In this document: piece by piece, positions 35,950 through 43,767 of the stretch | How the letters are laid out: the number at the start of each line of letters is the position of its first letter | How positions within the stretch are numbered: the stretch's first letter is position 1 | From: Erysipelotrichales bacterium | GTDB lineage: Bacteria > Bacillota_I > Bacilli_A > RF39 > UBA660 | DNA: 64,000 nt | Direction of reading: 5' to 3' | Assembly (NCBI GenBank): GCA_022508565.1 | Contig: JAFLUY010000002.1 | Coordinates: 117,909 to 181,908 of the forward strand | The notes under the pieces: generated by a model | Database searches by the model: none | What the model was told of the DNA's origin: nothing | Seen by the model: the letters and a program-made list of their open reading frames with translations, nothing else | Translations under genes and position numbers: made by a program

Positions 35950-35973
35950 AAGAACGATTATTCGTTCTTTTTT
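35948..35973 (+). terminator. Terminator of the 34096 gene
   Basis: AAAAGAACGA, loop TTAT, TCGTTCTTTT and a T run. Confidence 0.85.
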
Positions 35974-36012
35974 GTTATAAAATATTAAATTTTACATAAA
36001 ATATAAGTACAA

Positions 36013-36039
36013 TTAGCACTTTATATTGACAAGTGCTAA
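36013..36039 (+). promoter_or_regulatory. CIRCE operator (HrcA binding site)
   Basis: TTAGCACTT-N9-AAGTGCTAA is a perfect inverted repeat with the canonical nine-base spacer. It differs from the standard CIRCE only by a symmetrical C to T / G to A change in the innermost position. It overlaps the promoter -35, so HrcA binding should block transcription of hsp20 and clpB until heat or misfolding stress. Confidence 0.9.
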
Positions 36040-36054
36040 TTTAGGTGGTAATAT
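36026..36054 (+). promoter_or_regulatory. Promoter of hsp20-clpB
   Basis: TTGACA (36026-36031) lies inside the CIRCE spacer and TAATAT (36049-36054) is 17 bases downstream. Confidence 0.8.
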
Positions 36055-36081
36055 AAGTTTGAAAGAAAGGAAAGTGGTATT

Positions 36082-36465
36082 ATGTTACCAAGCAGATTGT
36101 TCTTAGATGATTTCTTTGACGATTTTGATAAAAATAAAAAAATAGACAAAATGATGAAATGTGATATTTATGAGGAAGATGAGTTATATATTATTGAAAT
36201 GGATATGCCAGGAGCATCTAAACAAGATATTACATTAGATATTGAAAATGGTTATTTATCTATAACTTATAAAAAAGAAGAAAAAGATGTTGAAAAGAAA
36301 TATATCCATCGTGAAAGATTTAGTTATACTAACTGTTCTCGTAAATTCTATGTTGGAGATATTGATGAAGCAAAAGTAGATGCATCATTTAAAGATGGTA
36401 TATTAAAAATATCTTTACCAAAAAAAGAAAAAGAATCTTCTAAAAAAACTATAAATATTAACTAG
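36082..36465 (+). CDS. Small heat-shock protein Hsp20
   Basis: This 127-residue protein has a short N-terminal arm and an alpha-crystallin domain from about residue 26 (CDIYEEDELYIIEMDMPGASKQDITLDI) to the conserved FKDGILKISLPKKE (A-x-x-x-n-G-v-L type motif). Hsp20 holds unfolding proteins for refolding by ClpB/DnaK. AGGAAAGTGG lies before ATG 36082. It is the first gene of a heat-shock operon controlled by CIRCE, with a partial terminator before clpB that may lower ClpB output. Confidence 0.92.
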   Translation: MLPSRLFLDDFFDDFDKNKKIDKMMKCDIYEEDELYIIEMDMPGASKQDITLDIENGYLSITYKKEEKDVEKKYIHRERFSYTNCSRKFYVGDIDEAKVDASFKDGILKISLPKKEKESSKKTININ

Positions 36466-36483
36466 TGATTTTCACTAGTTTTC
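36460..36483 (+). terminator. Hairpin between hsp20 and clpB
   Basis: AACTAGTGA, loop TTT, TCACTAGTT, then TTCT. The T run is short, so read-through into clpB is likely. Confidence 0.6.
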
Positions 36484-36499
36484 TAATGGAGGGGTGTTT

Positions 36500-38602
36500 A
36501 TGTATCCAAACAATCAAGAAGAAAAGACTCTAGAAAAATATGGAAGAGATATAACAGAAGCTTACAAAAATAATAAAATTGATCCTGTGATAGGTCGCGA
36601 TGAAGAAATACGTAATTTAATACGTATACTTTGTCGCAAAACAAAAAATAATCCTTGTCTAATTGGAGATCCAGGTGTAGGAAAAACAGCAATTGTCGAA
36701 GGATTAGCAGGTAGAATTATAAAGGGTGATATTCCAGATACATTAAAAAATAAGCGAGTATGGGAACTAGACCTATCTGCACTAATTGCAGGAGCTAAAT
36801 ATCAAGGTGAATTTGAAGAAAGATTTAAAGCGGTTTTAAAAGAAATAGAAGATTCAGAAGGCGATATCATCATGTTTATTGATGAAATTCACATGATTAC
36901 TGGCGCTGGAACAAACGGTGCTATGAATGTTGGTAACATGTTAAAACCTATGTTGGCAAGAGGAGAGATTCGTCTAATTGGTGCAACAACTTTAAATGAA
37001 TATCGCGAATTTATTGAACGTGATGGTGCTTTAGAAAGAAGACTTCAAAAAATCATGGTAACTGAACCTACAACAGTTGATACTTTAACTATTTTAAGAG
37101 GATTAAAAGAAAGATTTGAATTATTTCACGGAGTAAATATTAAAGATGCTGCACTTGTTTCTGCAGTAAACTTATCAGATAGATATATTACAGATAGATA
37201 TTTACCAGATAAAGCCATTGATTTAGTAGACGAAGCATGTGCAACAATAAAGATGCAAATGAACTCAGTTCCAACTGAGCTTGATAATTTAAATCGTTCT
37301 ATTATGACTTTAGAGATTGAAAGAGAAGCTTTAAAGAATGAAAAAGATCAAAAATCAGTTGCAAGACTTCAAGAAATTGATGAAGAAATGACTTCATTAA
37401 AAGAGAAAAGTGATGAATACCGTAAAACATGGGAAGAAGAAAAGAATTTAAAAGGATTAATTAATTCTAAAAAAGAAAAATTAGATGAATTAAGATTTAA
37501 ACTTTCTCAAGCTGAAGATTCCTATGATTTAGAAACAGCTGCTCGTTTAAAACATGGGGAAATTCCTAAACTTGAAATGGAATTATCTCAATTAAAACTA
37601 AGTATGGATAATCAAATATTATCAGACACAGTTGATGCAGAAGATATTGCAAGCGTTGTAAGTAAATGGACAAATATTCCAATAACTAAACTAGTAAGTG
37701 GTGAAAAAGATAAACTTTTATCACTTAAAAGTAATCTTAAAAAACGCGTTAAAGGCCAAGATGATGCTTTAACTTTAGTAGCTGATGCAATTATTAGAGC
37801 AAGAAGTGGAATAAAAGATCCAAATAAACCAATTGGTTCGTTTATCTTTATGGGACCAACTGGTGTTGGCAAAACAGAAGTTGCTAAGTCACTTGCTTAT
37901 GAGTTATTTGATGATGAAAGACATATGATAAGAATTGACTGTTCTGAATATATGGAAGCATTCAATGTATCACGTCTTTTAGGGGCTCCTCCAGGATATG
38001 TCGGTTATGAAGAGGGTGGAGAATTAACTGAAGCGGTTAGACGTAATCCTTATTCTATCGTTTTATTTGATGAAATAGAAAAAGCTCATCCAGATGTTTT
38101 TAATATTTTACTTCAAATACTTGATGATGGAAGAATTACTGATTCACAAGGTAGAACAGTTGACTTTAAAAACACAATTATTATTATGACTTCTAATTTA
38201 GGAAGTGAAATTATTCTAAATAACGAAGATAATCGCGATGAACTAGTAATGAATTTACTAAAGTCAACATTCCGTCCAGAACTTATTAATAGAATAGATG
38301 AAATAATAACATTTAATTCAATAACTAAAGAAGTAACATATGAAATACTAGATAGATTAATAAGTGATTTAAATATTCGTCTAAATCAAATGTCAATTAA
38401 TATATCGTTAAGTAATGAAGCAAAAGAAAACATTGTTGAAAAATCTTATACTAGAGAATTTGGTGCTCGTCCACTTAAAAGATATATAACTAAAAATATT
38501 GAGAATTTAATATCTCAATACATATTATCAGAAGAAATAAAAGATAATACGAATTTACTTATTGATATTAATAATGATAATTATGTAATAAAAAATGTAT
38601 AA
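36500..38602 (+). CDS. clpB: ClpB disaggregase lacking the N-terminal domain
   Basis: This 700-residue AAA+ protein has two nucleotide-binding domains (Walker A GDPGVGKT and GPTGVGKT) and a long coiled-coil M domain of the ClpB kind between them (LDNLNRSIMTLEIEREALKN to LKHGEIPKLEMELSQL). The 140-residue Clp N-domain of full ClpB (about 860) is absent; the protein starts right at the first AAA module. It lacks the IGF/LGF loop expected for partnering ClpP as far as I can see. It resolubilises aggregates with Hsp20 and DnaK. The ORF track begins at GTG 36494, but that is in the GGAGGGG ribosome site, so ATG 36500 is used. Confidence 0.92.
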   Translation: MYPNNQEEKTLEKYGRDITEAYKNNKIDPVIGRDEEIRNLIRILCRKTKNNPCLIGDPGVGKTAIVEGLAGRIIKGDIPDTLKNKRVWELDLSALIAGAKYQGEFEERFKAVLKEIEDSEGDIIMFIDEIHMITGAGTNGAMNVGNMLKPMLARGEIRLIGATTLNEYREFIERDGALERRLQKIMVTEPTTVDTLTILRGLKERFELFHGVNIKDAALVSAVNLSDRYITDRYLPDKAIDLVDEACATIKMQMNSVPTELDNLNRSIMTLEIEREALKNEKDQKSVARLQEIDEEMTSLKEKSDEYRKTWEEEKNLKGLINSKKEKLDELRFKLSQAEDSYDLETAARLKHGEIPKLEMELSQLKLSMDNQILSDTVDAEDIASVVSKWTNIPITKLVSGEKDKLLSLKSNLKKRVKGQDDALTLVADAIIRARSGIKDPNKPIGSFIFMGPTGVGKTEVAKSLAYELFDDERHMIRIDCSEYMEAFNVSRLLGAPPGYVGYEEGGELTEAVRRNPYSIVLFDEIEKAHPDVFNILLQILDDGRITDSQGRTVDFKNTIIIMTSNLGSEIILNNEDNRDELVMNLLKSTFRPELINRIDEIITFNSITKEVTYEILDRLISDLNIRLNQMSINISLSNEAKENIVEKSYTREFGARPLKRYITKNIENLISQYILSEEIKDNTNLLIDINNDNYVIKNV

Positions 38603-38631
38603 AATATAAATTATTACTAATAATATTAATG

Positions 38632-38661
38632 TGATAATTATAATAGTTCTTATAATTATCA
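38632..38661 (+). repeat. Perfect 12-bp inverted repeat after clpB
   Basis: TGATAATTATAA, loop TAGTTC, TTATAATTATCA. There is no T run, so it is not a standard terminator; it could stabilise mRNA ends or bind a regulator. Confidence 0.6.
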
Positions 38662-38672
38662 TAGATTTCTCT

Positions 38673-38698
38673 AAAGGCATACATTAATGTATGTCTTT
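38673..38698 (+). terminator. Probable terminator of hsp20-clpB
   Basis: AAAGGCATACAT pairs with ATGTATGTCTTT (one G-T pair) and ends in TTTTC. Confidence 0.6.
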
Positions 38699-38741
38699 TC
38701 TTATTTATTAATCTTTGGTAAAATATACCCAGGTGTTAAAT

Positions 38742-39044
38742 ATGAAATATGATGATAACTTTAAATATATGGTTGGTGGGTATTTTGGCATAAAAACAAT
38801 GGACGAATATCAATCAAAACTATATTTTTTAAAAGAAGCTGAAGAATATATAAAAAGATATGTTGAAGTGAGCGGGCAAGATTTAGATTATAAGAAAATA
38901 GCAAAAGAAATAGAAAATAATGAATCATTAAAAGAAAAACTTCAAGACAGTTTAATGCTTTTAAATGATATGAAAGGACCAATAGAATTAGTTATTTTAA
39001 TAAAAAGAAAAATAAAAGAAATAAAATATAATGAAAGCCATTAA
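38742..39044 (+). CDS. Small unknown helical protein
   Basis: This 100-residue soluble protein is not recognised. It starts MKYDDNFKYMVGGYFGIK and is otherwise helical and lysine/glutamate-rich. The ORF track uses GTG 38715, but AGGTG (38731-38735) supports ATG 38742, and an extended -10 TGGTAAAAT (38716-38724) lies just upstream, so the longer frame would begin inside the promoter. A terminator follows the stop. No link to neighbours is visible. Confidence 0.6.
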   Translation: MKYDDNFKYMVGGYFGIKTMDEYQSKLYFLKEAEEYIKRYVEVSGQDLDYKKIAKEIENNESLKEKLQDSLMLLNDMKGPIELVILIKRKIKEIKYNESH

Positions 39045-39063
39045 TTTATTAGTGGCTTTTTTT
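39034..39063 (+). terminator. Terminator of the 38742 gene
   Basis: AAAGCCATTAA and TTAGTGGCTTT with a T run, overlapping the stop. Confidence 0.75.
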
Positions 39064-39070
39064 GTGTAAT

Positions 39071-39099
39071 TTGACAATAATATCGATATTTGATATCAT
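39071..39099 (+). promoter_or_regulatory. Promoter of the 39126 gene
   Basis: TTGACA (39071-39076) and TATCAT (39094-39099) with a 17-base spacer. Confidence 0.65.
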
Positions 39100-39125
39100 A
39101 TACCGCAATTCAAGGGGGTATTGGT

Positions 39126-39599
39126 GTGAGAATAGATAGAATTATGGGGGTTGTTCTATCGATCTTAATATTTTCATTCTATACAATTAAACATATAGAT
39201 ATTGAAAATGATAACAATCCATTTGAATTAATTGGTGATAATGGGTTTATAAGTGAAAATGTTGTTAATTTAGATGATAAGGTACTAAGTGATAACAGTT
39301 CTTATAGCAATATTATTGAGTATAAAAATACTAATAATTATCCTGTAGAGCTAAATAAAAATGACATAACAATTAAATGCACTGGTACTGGTTCTACTAA
39401 AGAAGAAGATGAATATTTAGTAAGTAATAACTATATTATTAATGCTAAGTTTTCAGAAGAAAAAAACAGCACCTTATATAACTCATTATTAGTACCAAAA
39501 GGTCGTACTATTTATATTTATATAATTAGTGAATATAACGGTCCTTTACCAACAAACCAAGTTAGCTGTGATTACAGCGTTAATATTACATCTAGCTAA
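39126..39599 (+). CDS. Small exported or membrane-anchored protein upstream of sortase
   Basis: This 157-residue protein has one N-terminal hydrophobic segment (IMGVVLSILIFSFYTI) and an external domain rich in Asn, Ser and Thr with two Cys (KCTGTG, VSCDYS) that could form a disulfide. No sorting signal is present. The ORF track begins at 39090, which lies in the -10 of the promoter; AAGGGGG (39112-39118) seven bases before GTG 39126 gives the start. It precedes the sortase gene, which has its own promoter, and may belong to the same surface assembly. Confidence 0.6.
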   Translation: MRIDRIMGVVLSILIFSFYTIKHIDIENDNNPFELIGDNGFISENVVNLDDKVLSDNSSYSNIIEYKNTNNYPVELNKNDITIKCTGTGSTKEEDEYLVSNNYIINAKFSEEKNSTLYNSLLVPKGRTIYIYIISEYNGPLPTNQVSCDYSVNITSS

Positions 39600-39600
39600 T

Positions 39601-39629
39601 TTGACAAAAGGCTTATAATTTGCTATTAT
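39601..39629 (+). promoter_or_regulatory. Promoter of the sortase cassette
   Basis: TTGACA (39601-39606) and TATTAT (39624-39629) are 17 bases apart, with a TGC extended -10 element. Confidence 0.7.
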
Positions 39630-39691
39630 ATGCCACATAAGTTTGGGGTAAATGCGAACTTAAAAAGAATAAAAAGGGGGAAATCATTATT

Positions 39692-40729
39692 ATGAGAAGA
39701 AGACGTAGAAAAATGCTTTTACGTATTTCACCTTACATTTTAATGATTATGGGAGTTAGTTCTTTCACATTTTACAAAACAGTTGGAGAAGATGTGATTG
39801 AAAACTATAAATATGAGCGACTTCAAGAATCATTACATAATAATAATGATGATGAAGAGTTAACTCCTGAAGAAACAGATGAAATACAAGCATCCGTTAG
39901 TGCTGTTGCTCTTCCACAGGTTCCAATAGATGTATTAAGAGATATCTTAGCAGAACAAAATGCTAAGATTCAAACAATTACACCAGTAGAGGAAATAGAG
40001 GAAGTAGAAGCAGAAGAAGTTGAAGTTGTTGAAGAAGAAATATTACCAACAATTTCAGATGAACTTTTAGCATCAGGCTATGAGTTCCAAGATATTAATT
40101 TTGATGAGTTATTAAGTATTAATGATGATTCTTGTGCTTGGTTAACGATTGATGGTACAAATATTGATTATCCAATCATGTATGCACCAAATAAAGAAGA
40201 TAATTATTATCTACATCGTGACATATATGGCAACGATTCATCATTAGGGACACTTTATATCTTCAGTGATAGTGCTTCATTAAATAACACACAAGAAGAT
40301 TTAAGTGATATGACTCTAGTATTTGGTCACCATGTTCGTGGAGGAAAGATGTTTGATCATGTATTTGAATATTATAATCAATCTTATTATGATGGACATC
40401 CATTTGGTGTAATATATACGCCTGATGGTTATGCATTTAAAGTATCATTCTTCGCAGGAATTATAACTAGTGGTGAAGCAAACTCAGATATCTATAGAAG
40501 ATATTTTGAAGATGAAGAAACATATAATGAGTACATCAATTTCTTGAAATCTAATTCAACATTTACAAGTGATGTAGATTTAGAATTTGGAGATAAAATA
40601 ATTGGTTTAGTAACCTGTGAATACACAGCAGGAACAAATTCAAGATATGTATTATATGGTGTTTTAGATAAACAGTATATAAAAGAAGAACAAATAGGGA
40701 AACAACGTTGTTTATCGGCGACAGAATAA
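39692..40729 (+). CDS. srtB: Class B sortase
   Basis: This 345-residue protein has an N-terminal transmembrane segment after a very basic start (MRRRRRKMLLR), an acidic linker (about 45-130, glutamate-rich) and a sortase domain from about 145. Catalytic residues are visible: His near 213 (FGHHVRGG), Cys309 in LVTCEY and Arg318 in NSRYVLYG. The insertion of an extra helix before the active-site Cys and the DGTNIDYPIMYAPNKEDNYY pattern indicate class B. It joins surface proteins to peptidoglycan. The following gene, 18 bases downstream, carries a matching sorting signal and is the likely substrate. GGGGG precedes ATG 39692. Confidence 0.9.
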   Translation: MRRRRRKMLLRISPYILMIMGVSSFTFYKTVGEDVIENYKYERLQESLHNNNDDEELTPEETDEIQASVSAVALPQVPIDVLRDILAEQNAKIQTITPVEEIEEVEAEEVEVVEEEILPTISDELLASGYEFQDINFDELLSINDDSCAWLTIDGTNIDYPIMYAPNKEDNYYLHRDIYGNDSSLGTLYIFSDSASLNNTQEDLSDMTLVFGHHVRGGKMFDHVFEYYNQSYYDGHPFGVIYTPDGYAFKVSFFAGIITSGEANSDIYRRYFEDEETYNEYINFLKSNSTFTSDVDLEFGDKIIGLVTCEYTAGTNSRYVLYGVLDKQYIKEEQIGKQRCLSATE

Positions 40730-40747
40730 AAAATAGGAGGGTTTTAT

Positions 40748-41476
40748 ATGAAAATTGAAAAATTAAAAGTTTATGGAGCAATGGCAATTCTTGCACTTTC
40801 ACTATCAAGTAAAGGTGCAACAATAACTGTACATGCGGAAGGAGAAGGAACAGAAGAATATTCTGTTGATGCAGCTACAACAACTACTAGCACTACAACA
40901 ACAAATGAAGAAGTTTTATTTGAAGATACTGATGACAGTGACTATACAGACGCATTAGAAGATATTACAGATGAAGAGTACGCTGAATGGGCAGGTTCAA
41001 CAACAGATACAACAACTACAACACCAGAATCTGAAACTACTGGACAAACAACTTCAGATGAAGTCATTGTAGTAGAAGATGAAGACGGAAACGTAATAAT
41101 TGCTGAAGAAGATCAAATTTACAATACTGGTAGAACAGACATCCCTGATTACGTACAAACTGAATGGGAAAGAAAAATAGGAAAACCAGAAAAACCAGAG
41201 AAATCAGAAAATCCTGAGAATCCAAAAAATCCAGAAAATCCAGAAGAAACTACAGTCACTACAGAAGAGAGTTCTATAGTAGTAATGGATGTACCTAAAA
41301 CTGGTAACACTATTGAAAATGCTTGTTTAGTTGGTGGAGGTCTTGGAATAGTATATACATTAGTAAGTGTAATTGGTACTACTGTATATATGTGTAAAAC
41401 TGTAGATACACAACCTACTAGAGTAATAAGCTCACGTAGAAAATTTGGAAAAAAATCTAAAAAAAGAGGTAGATAA
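40748..41476 (+). CDS. Cell-wall anchored surface protein with VPKTG sorting signal
   Basis: This 242-residue protein has a signal peptide (about 1-30, ending in HAE), a low-complexity Thr-rich and acidic body, a proline/glutamate repeat of PEKPEKSENPENPK type that would span the wall, and a C-terminal sorting signal: VPKTG at 182-186, then a hydrophobic segment and a basic tail (RRKFGKKSKKRGR). VPKTG resembles the PKTG motifs used by clostridial sortase B enzymes. It is probably anchored by the upstream sortase. AGGAGGG precedes ATG 40748, and a strong terminator follows. The body has no domain I can name. Confidence 0.8.
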   Translation: MKIEKLKVYGAMAILALSLSSKGATITVHAEGEGTEEYSVDAATTTTSTTTTNEEVLFEDTDDSDYTDALEDITDEEYAEWAGSTTDTTTTTPESETTGQTTSDEVIVVEDEDGNVIIAEEDQIYNTGRTDIPDYVQTEWERKIGKPEKPEKSENPENPKNPENPEETTVTTEESSIVVMDVPKTGNTIENACLVGGGLGIVYTLVSVIGTTVYMCKTVDTQPTRVISSRRKFGKKSKKRGR

Positions 41477-41508
41477 AAAGAAATTGTGTTAGACAATTTC
41501 TTTTTTTT
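41475..41508 (+). terminator. Terminator of the sortase cassette
   Basis: AAAAAGAAATTGT and ACAATTTCTTTTT form a 13-bp stem around a five-base loop, with eight T. Confidence 0.9.
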
Positions 41509-41610
41509 ATGATTTTACATATATTTGTAGTAAATAAGTGTAAATAGGCTGATGTGATACTTAATTACGTATTAGCAATGTAGTATAATATATCTATAGG
41601 TGGTGGTTTT

Positions 41611-42603
41611 ATGCTTATATTAGCAAAATCAATATTAGGATTAACATTAGGTTTTGTAATCGCGATAATCGTAGGATTATTAATAATTCCTGTTTTAAAA
41701 CAATTAAAAGCAGGACAAAATGTTAGTAAATTAATTAATAAAAGACATTTAAAAAAACAAGGAACACCAACAATTGGAGGTTTAATATTTATTATTCCGC
41801 CGATTATTGCAATTGCCTTACTAGCATTGCGTGGCAGTATAGAAATATCAAGTAATCTAGTAATTGTTTTATTTGTGTTTTTAAGTTATGCTTTATTAGG
41901 ATTTATTGATGATTTCTTAAAAATTAAATATCATAATAACAAAGGCCTATCAACTTTAACAAAATTAGTAGCTCAATTATTAATTGCTGTTGTATTCTAT
42001 ACTATTTATAAACATAATGGAGGAGCAACAGACTTAGAAATAACACTATTTGGAGTAAAATGGCATCTTGGTTGGATATATGGTTTATTTATCTTATTCT
42101 TGCTAGTTGGAACTACAAATGCTGTTAATATTACTGATGGATTAGACGGTTTATGTGGTGGACTTTCAATAATGGCATTCTTAAGTTATGGTGTTATATC
42201 ATGGGGTAGTGATTGGATTCCAGGTTATGAAGGAATGGCAATATTCTCATTTGTATTAGTAGGATCAATTTTAGGCTTCTTACTATTTAATTCCCATCCT
42301 GCTCGTGTATTTATGGGAGATACCGGATCTCTTGCATTAGGTGGAGCCTTAGCAACTATTGCGATTCTTACACACCATGAATTATCACTTGCTTTAATCG
42401 GTGGAGTATTCGTAATTGAAACACTATCAAGTTTAATTCAAATTATCGCAATTAGAAAATTTGATACAAAAGTATTTTTAAAAGCGCCAATTCATCATCA
42501 TTTTGAAGAACTTGGTTGGAGTGAAACAGATATTGTCAAAGTTTTCTGGACAGTAGGTTTCTTACTTGCAATGTTTGGAGTAATATACGGTGTTTGGTTA
42601 TAA
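41611..42603 (+). CDS. mraY: Phospho-N-acetylmuramoyl-pentapeptide transferase
   Basis: This 330-residue integral membrane enzyme (about ten helices) moves phospho-MurNAc-pentapeptide to undecaprenyl phosphate, giving lipid I. Signatures seen are GFIDDFLKI (catalytic DD), NAVNITDGLDGL, FMGDTGSLALGG and APIHHHFEELGWSE (the HHH loop). It supplies precursor for the FtsW/PBP pair and depends on lipid carrier returned by the DUF368 protein. AGGTGGTG precedes ATG 41611. A terminator lies before ftsW, so ftsW may be transcribed separately. Confidence 0.96.
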   Translation: MLILAKSILGLTLGFVIAIIVGLLIIPVLKQLKAGQNVSKLINKRHLKKQGTPTIGGLIFIIPPIIAIALLALRGSIEISSNLVIVLFVFLSYALLGFIDDFLKIKYHNNKGLSTLTKLVAQLLIAVVFYTIYKHNGGATDLEITLFGVKWHLGWIYGLFILFLLVGTTNAVNITDGLDGLCGGLSIMAFLSYGVISWGSDWIPGYEGMAIFSFVLVGSILGFLLFNSHPARVFMGDTGSLALGGALATIAILTHHELSLALIGGVFVIETLSSLIQIIAIRKFDTKVFLKAPIHHHFEELGWSETDIVKVFWTVGFLLAMFGVIYGVWL

Positions 42604-42630
42604 AAGGAGTTAATAATAACTCCTTTTTTT
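42602..42630 (+). terminator. Terminator of mraY
   Basis: AAAAGGAGTTA and TAACTCCTTTT with an ATAA-type loop and T run, beginning in the stop codon. Confidence 0.85.
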
Positions 42631-42643
42631 CATATAGTTTAAT

Positions 42644-43723
42644 ATGAGAAGAAAAATAATATTATTTATTTCAATATTTTTGACCATCTTTGGAATCTTG
42701 ATGATTACTTCATCATCAAGTGTTTGGGCTGAATATAAATTTAATAATCCATTTAAATTTACAGTACATCAGTCTTTATTTGCATGTGTTGGTTTAATAC
42801 TTATGTTTATAGTTAGTAATATAGATTATAAACTATATTATAAATATGCAAATAAAATCTTAATTGCTGCTATTATCTTGCTTATTTTAGTATTAATGCC
42901 TGGAGTAGGAGTTATGAGAAATGGTAGTAGAAGTTGGTTTGGAATAGGTTCTTTTGGTATACAACCTAGTGAAATAGCTAAGATATCTTTGATAATATTT
43001 GTTGCTAAATATTTATCTAAAAATGAGAAAAATATGGATAAAATAGTAACTTATGCACTACCTATAATAGGAGTTATAATGTTTGTCTTTTTTTTGATAT
43101 TATTAGAACCTGACTTTGGAAGTGGTGCAATAATAGTTTTATCTTTAATTGTCTTAATTTTTACATCAAATATTAAAGTTTCTTTTTTTGTTAAATTAGG
43201 AATAGTTGGCCTTGCAGGAATAGTTGGTCTAATTTTGGTGGCTCCTTATCGAATGGCAAGAATTGTAGCTTACTTAAATCCTTGGAGCGATCCACTTGGT
43301 AGTGGATTTCAAATAATTCAAAGTCTTTATGCTATTGGTCCTGGTGGTCTTTTTGGTTTAGGTTTAGGAAACTCGATTCAAAAACATTTTTATCTTCCGG
43401 AACCCCAAACAGATTTTATCTTTGCAATTATATCTGAAGAACTAGGGTTTATTGGCATTTTGATTCTTACAGCTTGTTATATTTTACTTTTTTATAATGT
43501 TATTAAGCTTTCGCTTTGTACGAAAGACCTCTTTGGAAAATATTTATCTTTTGGATTAATAATTGAACTCGTATTACAAACCTTATTAAACTTGCTTGTT
43601 GTTGTAGGGTTAATTCCTGTTACTGGCGTAACTTTACCGTTTTTATCTTATGGTGGTTCTAGTTTATTAACTTGTCTAATAATGGTAGGTATTATTTTGA
43701 ATGTTGAAAAAAACAATCGATAA
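42644..43723 (+). CDS. ftsW: SEDS peptidoglycan polymerase FtsW/SpoVE-like
   Basis: This 359-residue protein has about ten transmembrane helices and SEDS signatures: GSRSWFGIGSFGIQPSEIAK, LLEPDFGSG, GFQIIQSLYAIGPGG and LPEPQTDFIFAIISEELGF, ending LPFLSYGGSSLL. The Asp in LEPDFG is the catalytic residue known in RodA/FtsW. It polymerises lipid II at the septum with a class B PBP. No Shine-Dalgarno is visible before ATG 42644; a TATAGT box (42633-42638) lies six bases upstream, which would fit a leaderless transcript. FtsW versus RodA cannot be fully resolved, but mraY next door favours FtsW. Confidence 0.88.
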   Translation: MRRKIILFISIFLTIFGILMITSSSSVWAEYKFNNPFKFTVHQSLFACVGLILMFIVSNIDYKLYYKYANKILIAAIILLILVLMPGVGVMRNGSRSWFGIGSFGIQPSEIAKISLIIFVAKYLSKNEKNMDKIVTYALPIIGVIMFVFFLILLEPDFGSGAIIVLSLIVLIFTSNIKVSFFVKLGIVGLAGIVGLILVAPYRMARIVAYLNPWSDPLGSGFQIIQSLYAIGPGGLFGLGLGNSIQKHFYLPEPQTDFIFAIISEELGFIGILILTACYILLFYNVIKLSLCTKDLFGKYLSFGLIIELVLQTLLNLLVVVGLIPVTGVTLPFLSYGGSSLLTCLIMVGIILNVEKNNR

Positions 43724-43736
43724 GGAAAGTTCTATA

Positions 43737-43745
43737 TGCTATAAT
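43737..43745 (+). promoter_or_regulatory. Extended -10 promoter of the adenosine deaminase gene
   Basis: TGCTATAAT is 14 bases after the ftsW stop. A second TATAAT at 43751-43756 is too close to the ribosome site. Confidence 0.5.
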
Positions 43746-43767
43746 TAAGTTATAATCTGGAGGGTAT

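Noticed and set aside
41149-41496. 115-codon minus-strand ORF opposite the sortase substrate
   Set aside because: It is a shadow of the low-complexity repeats of the plus-strand gene, has no ribosome site and covers a terminator.
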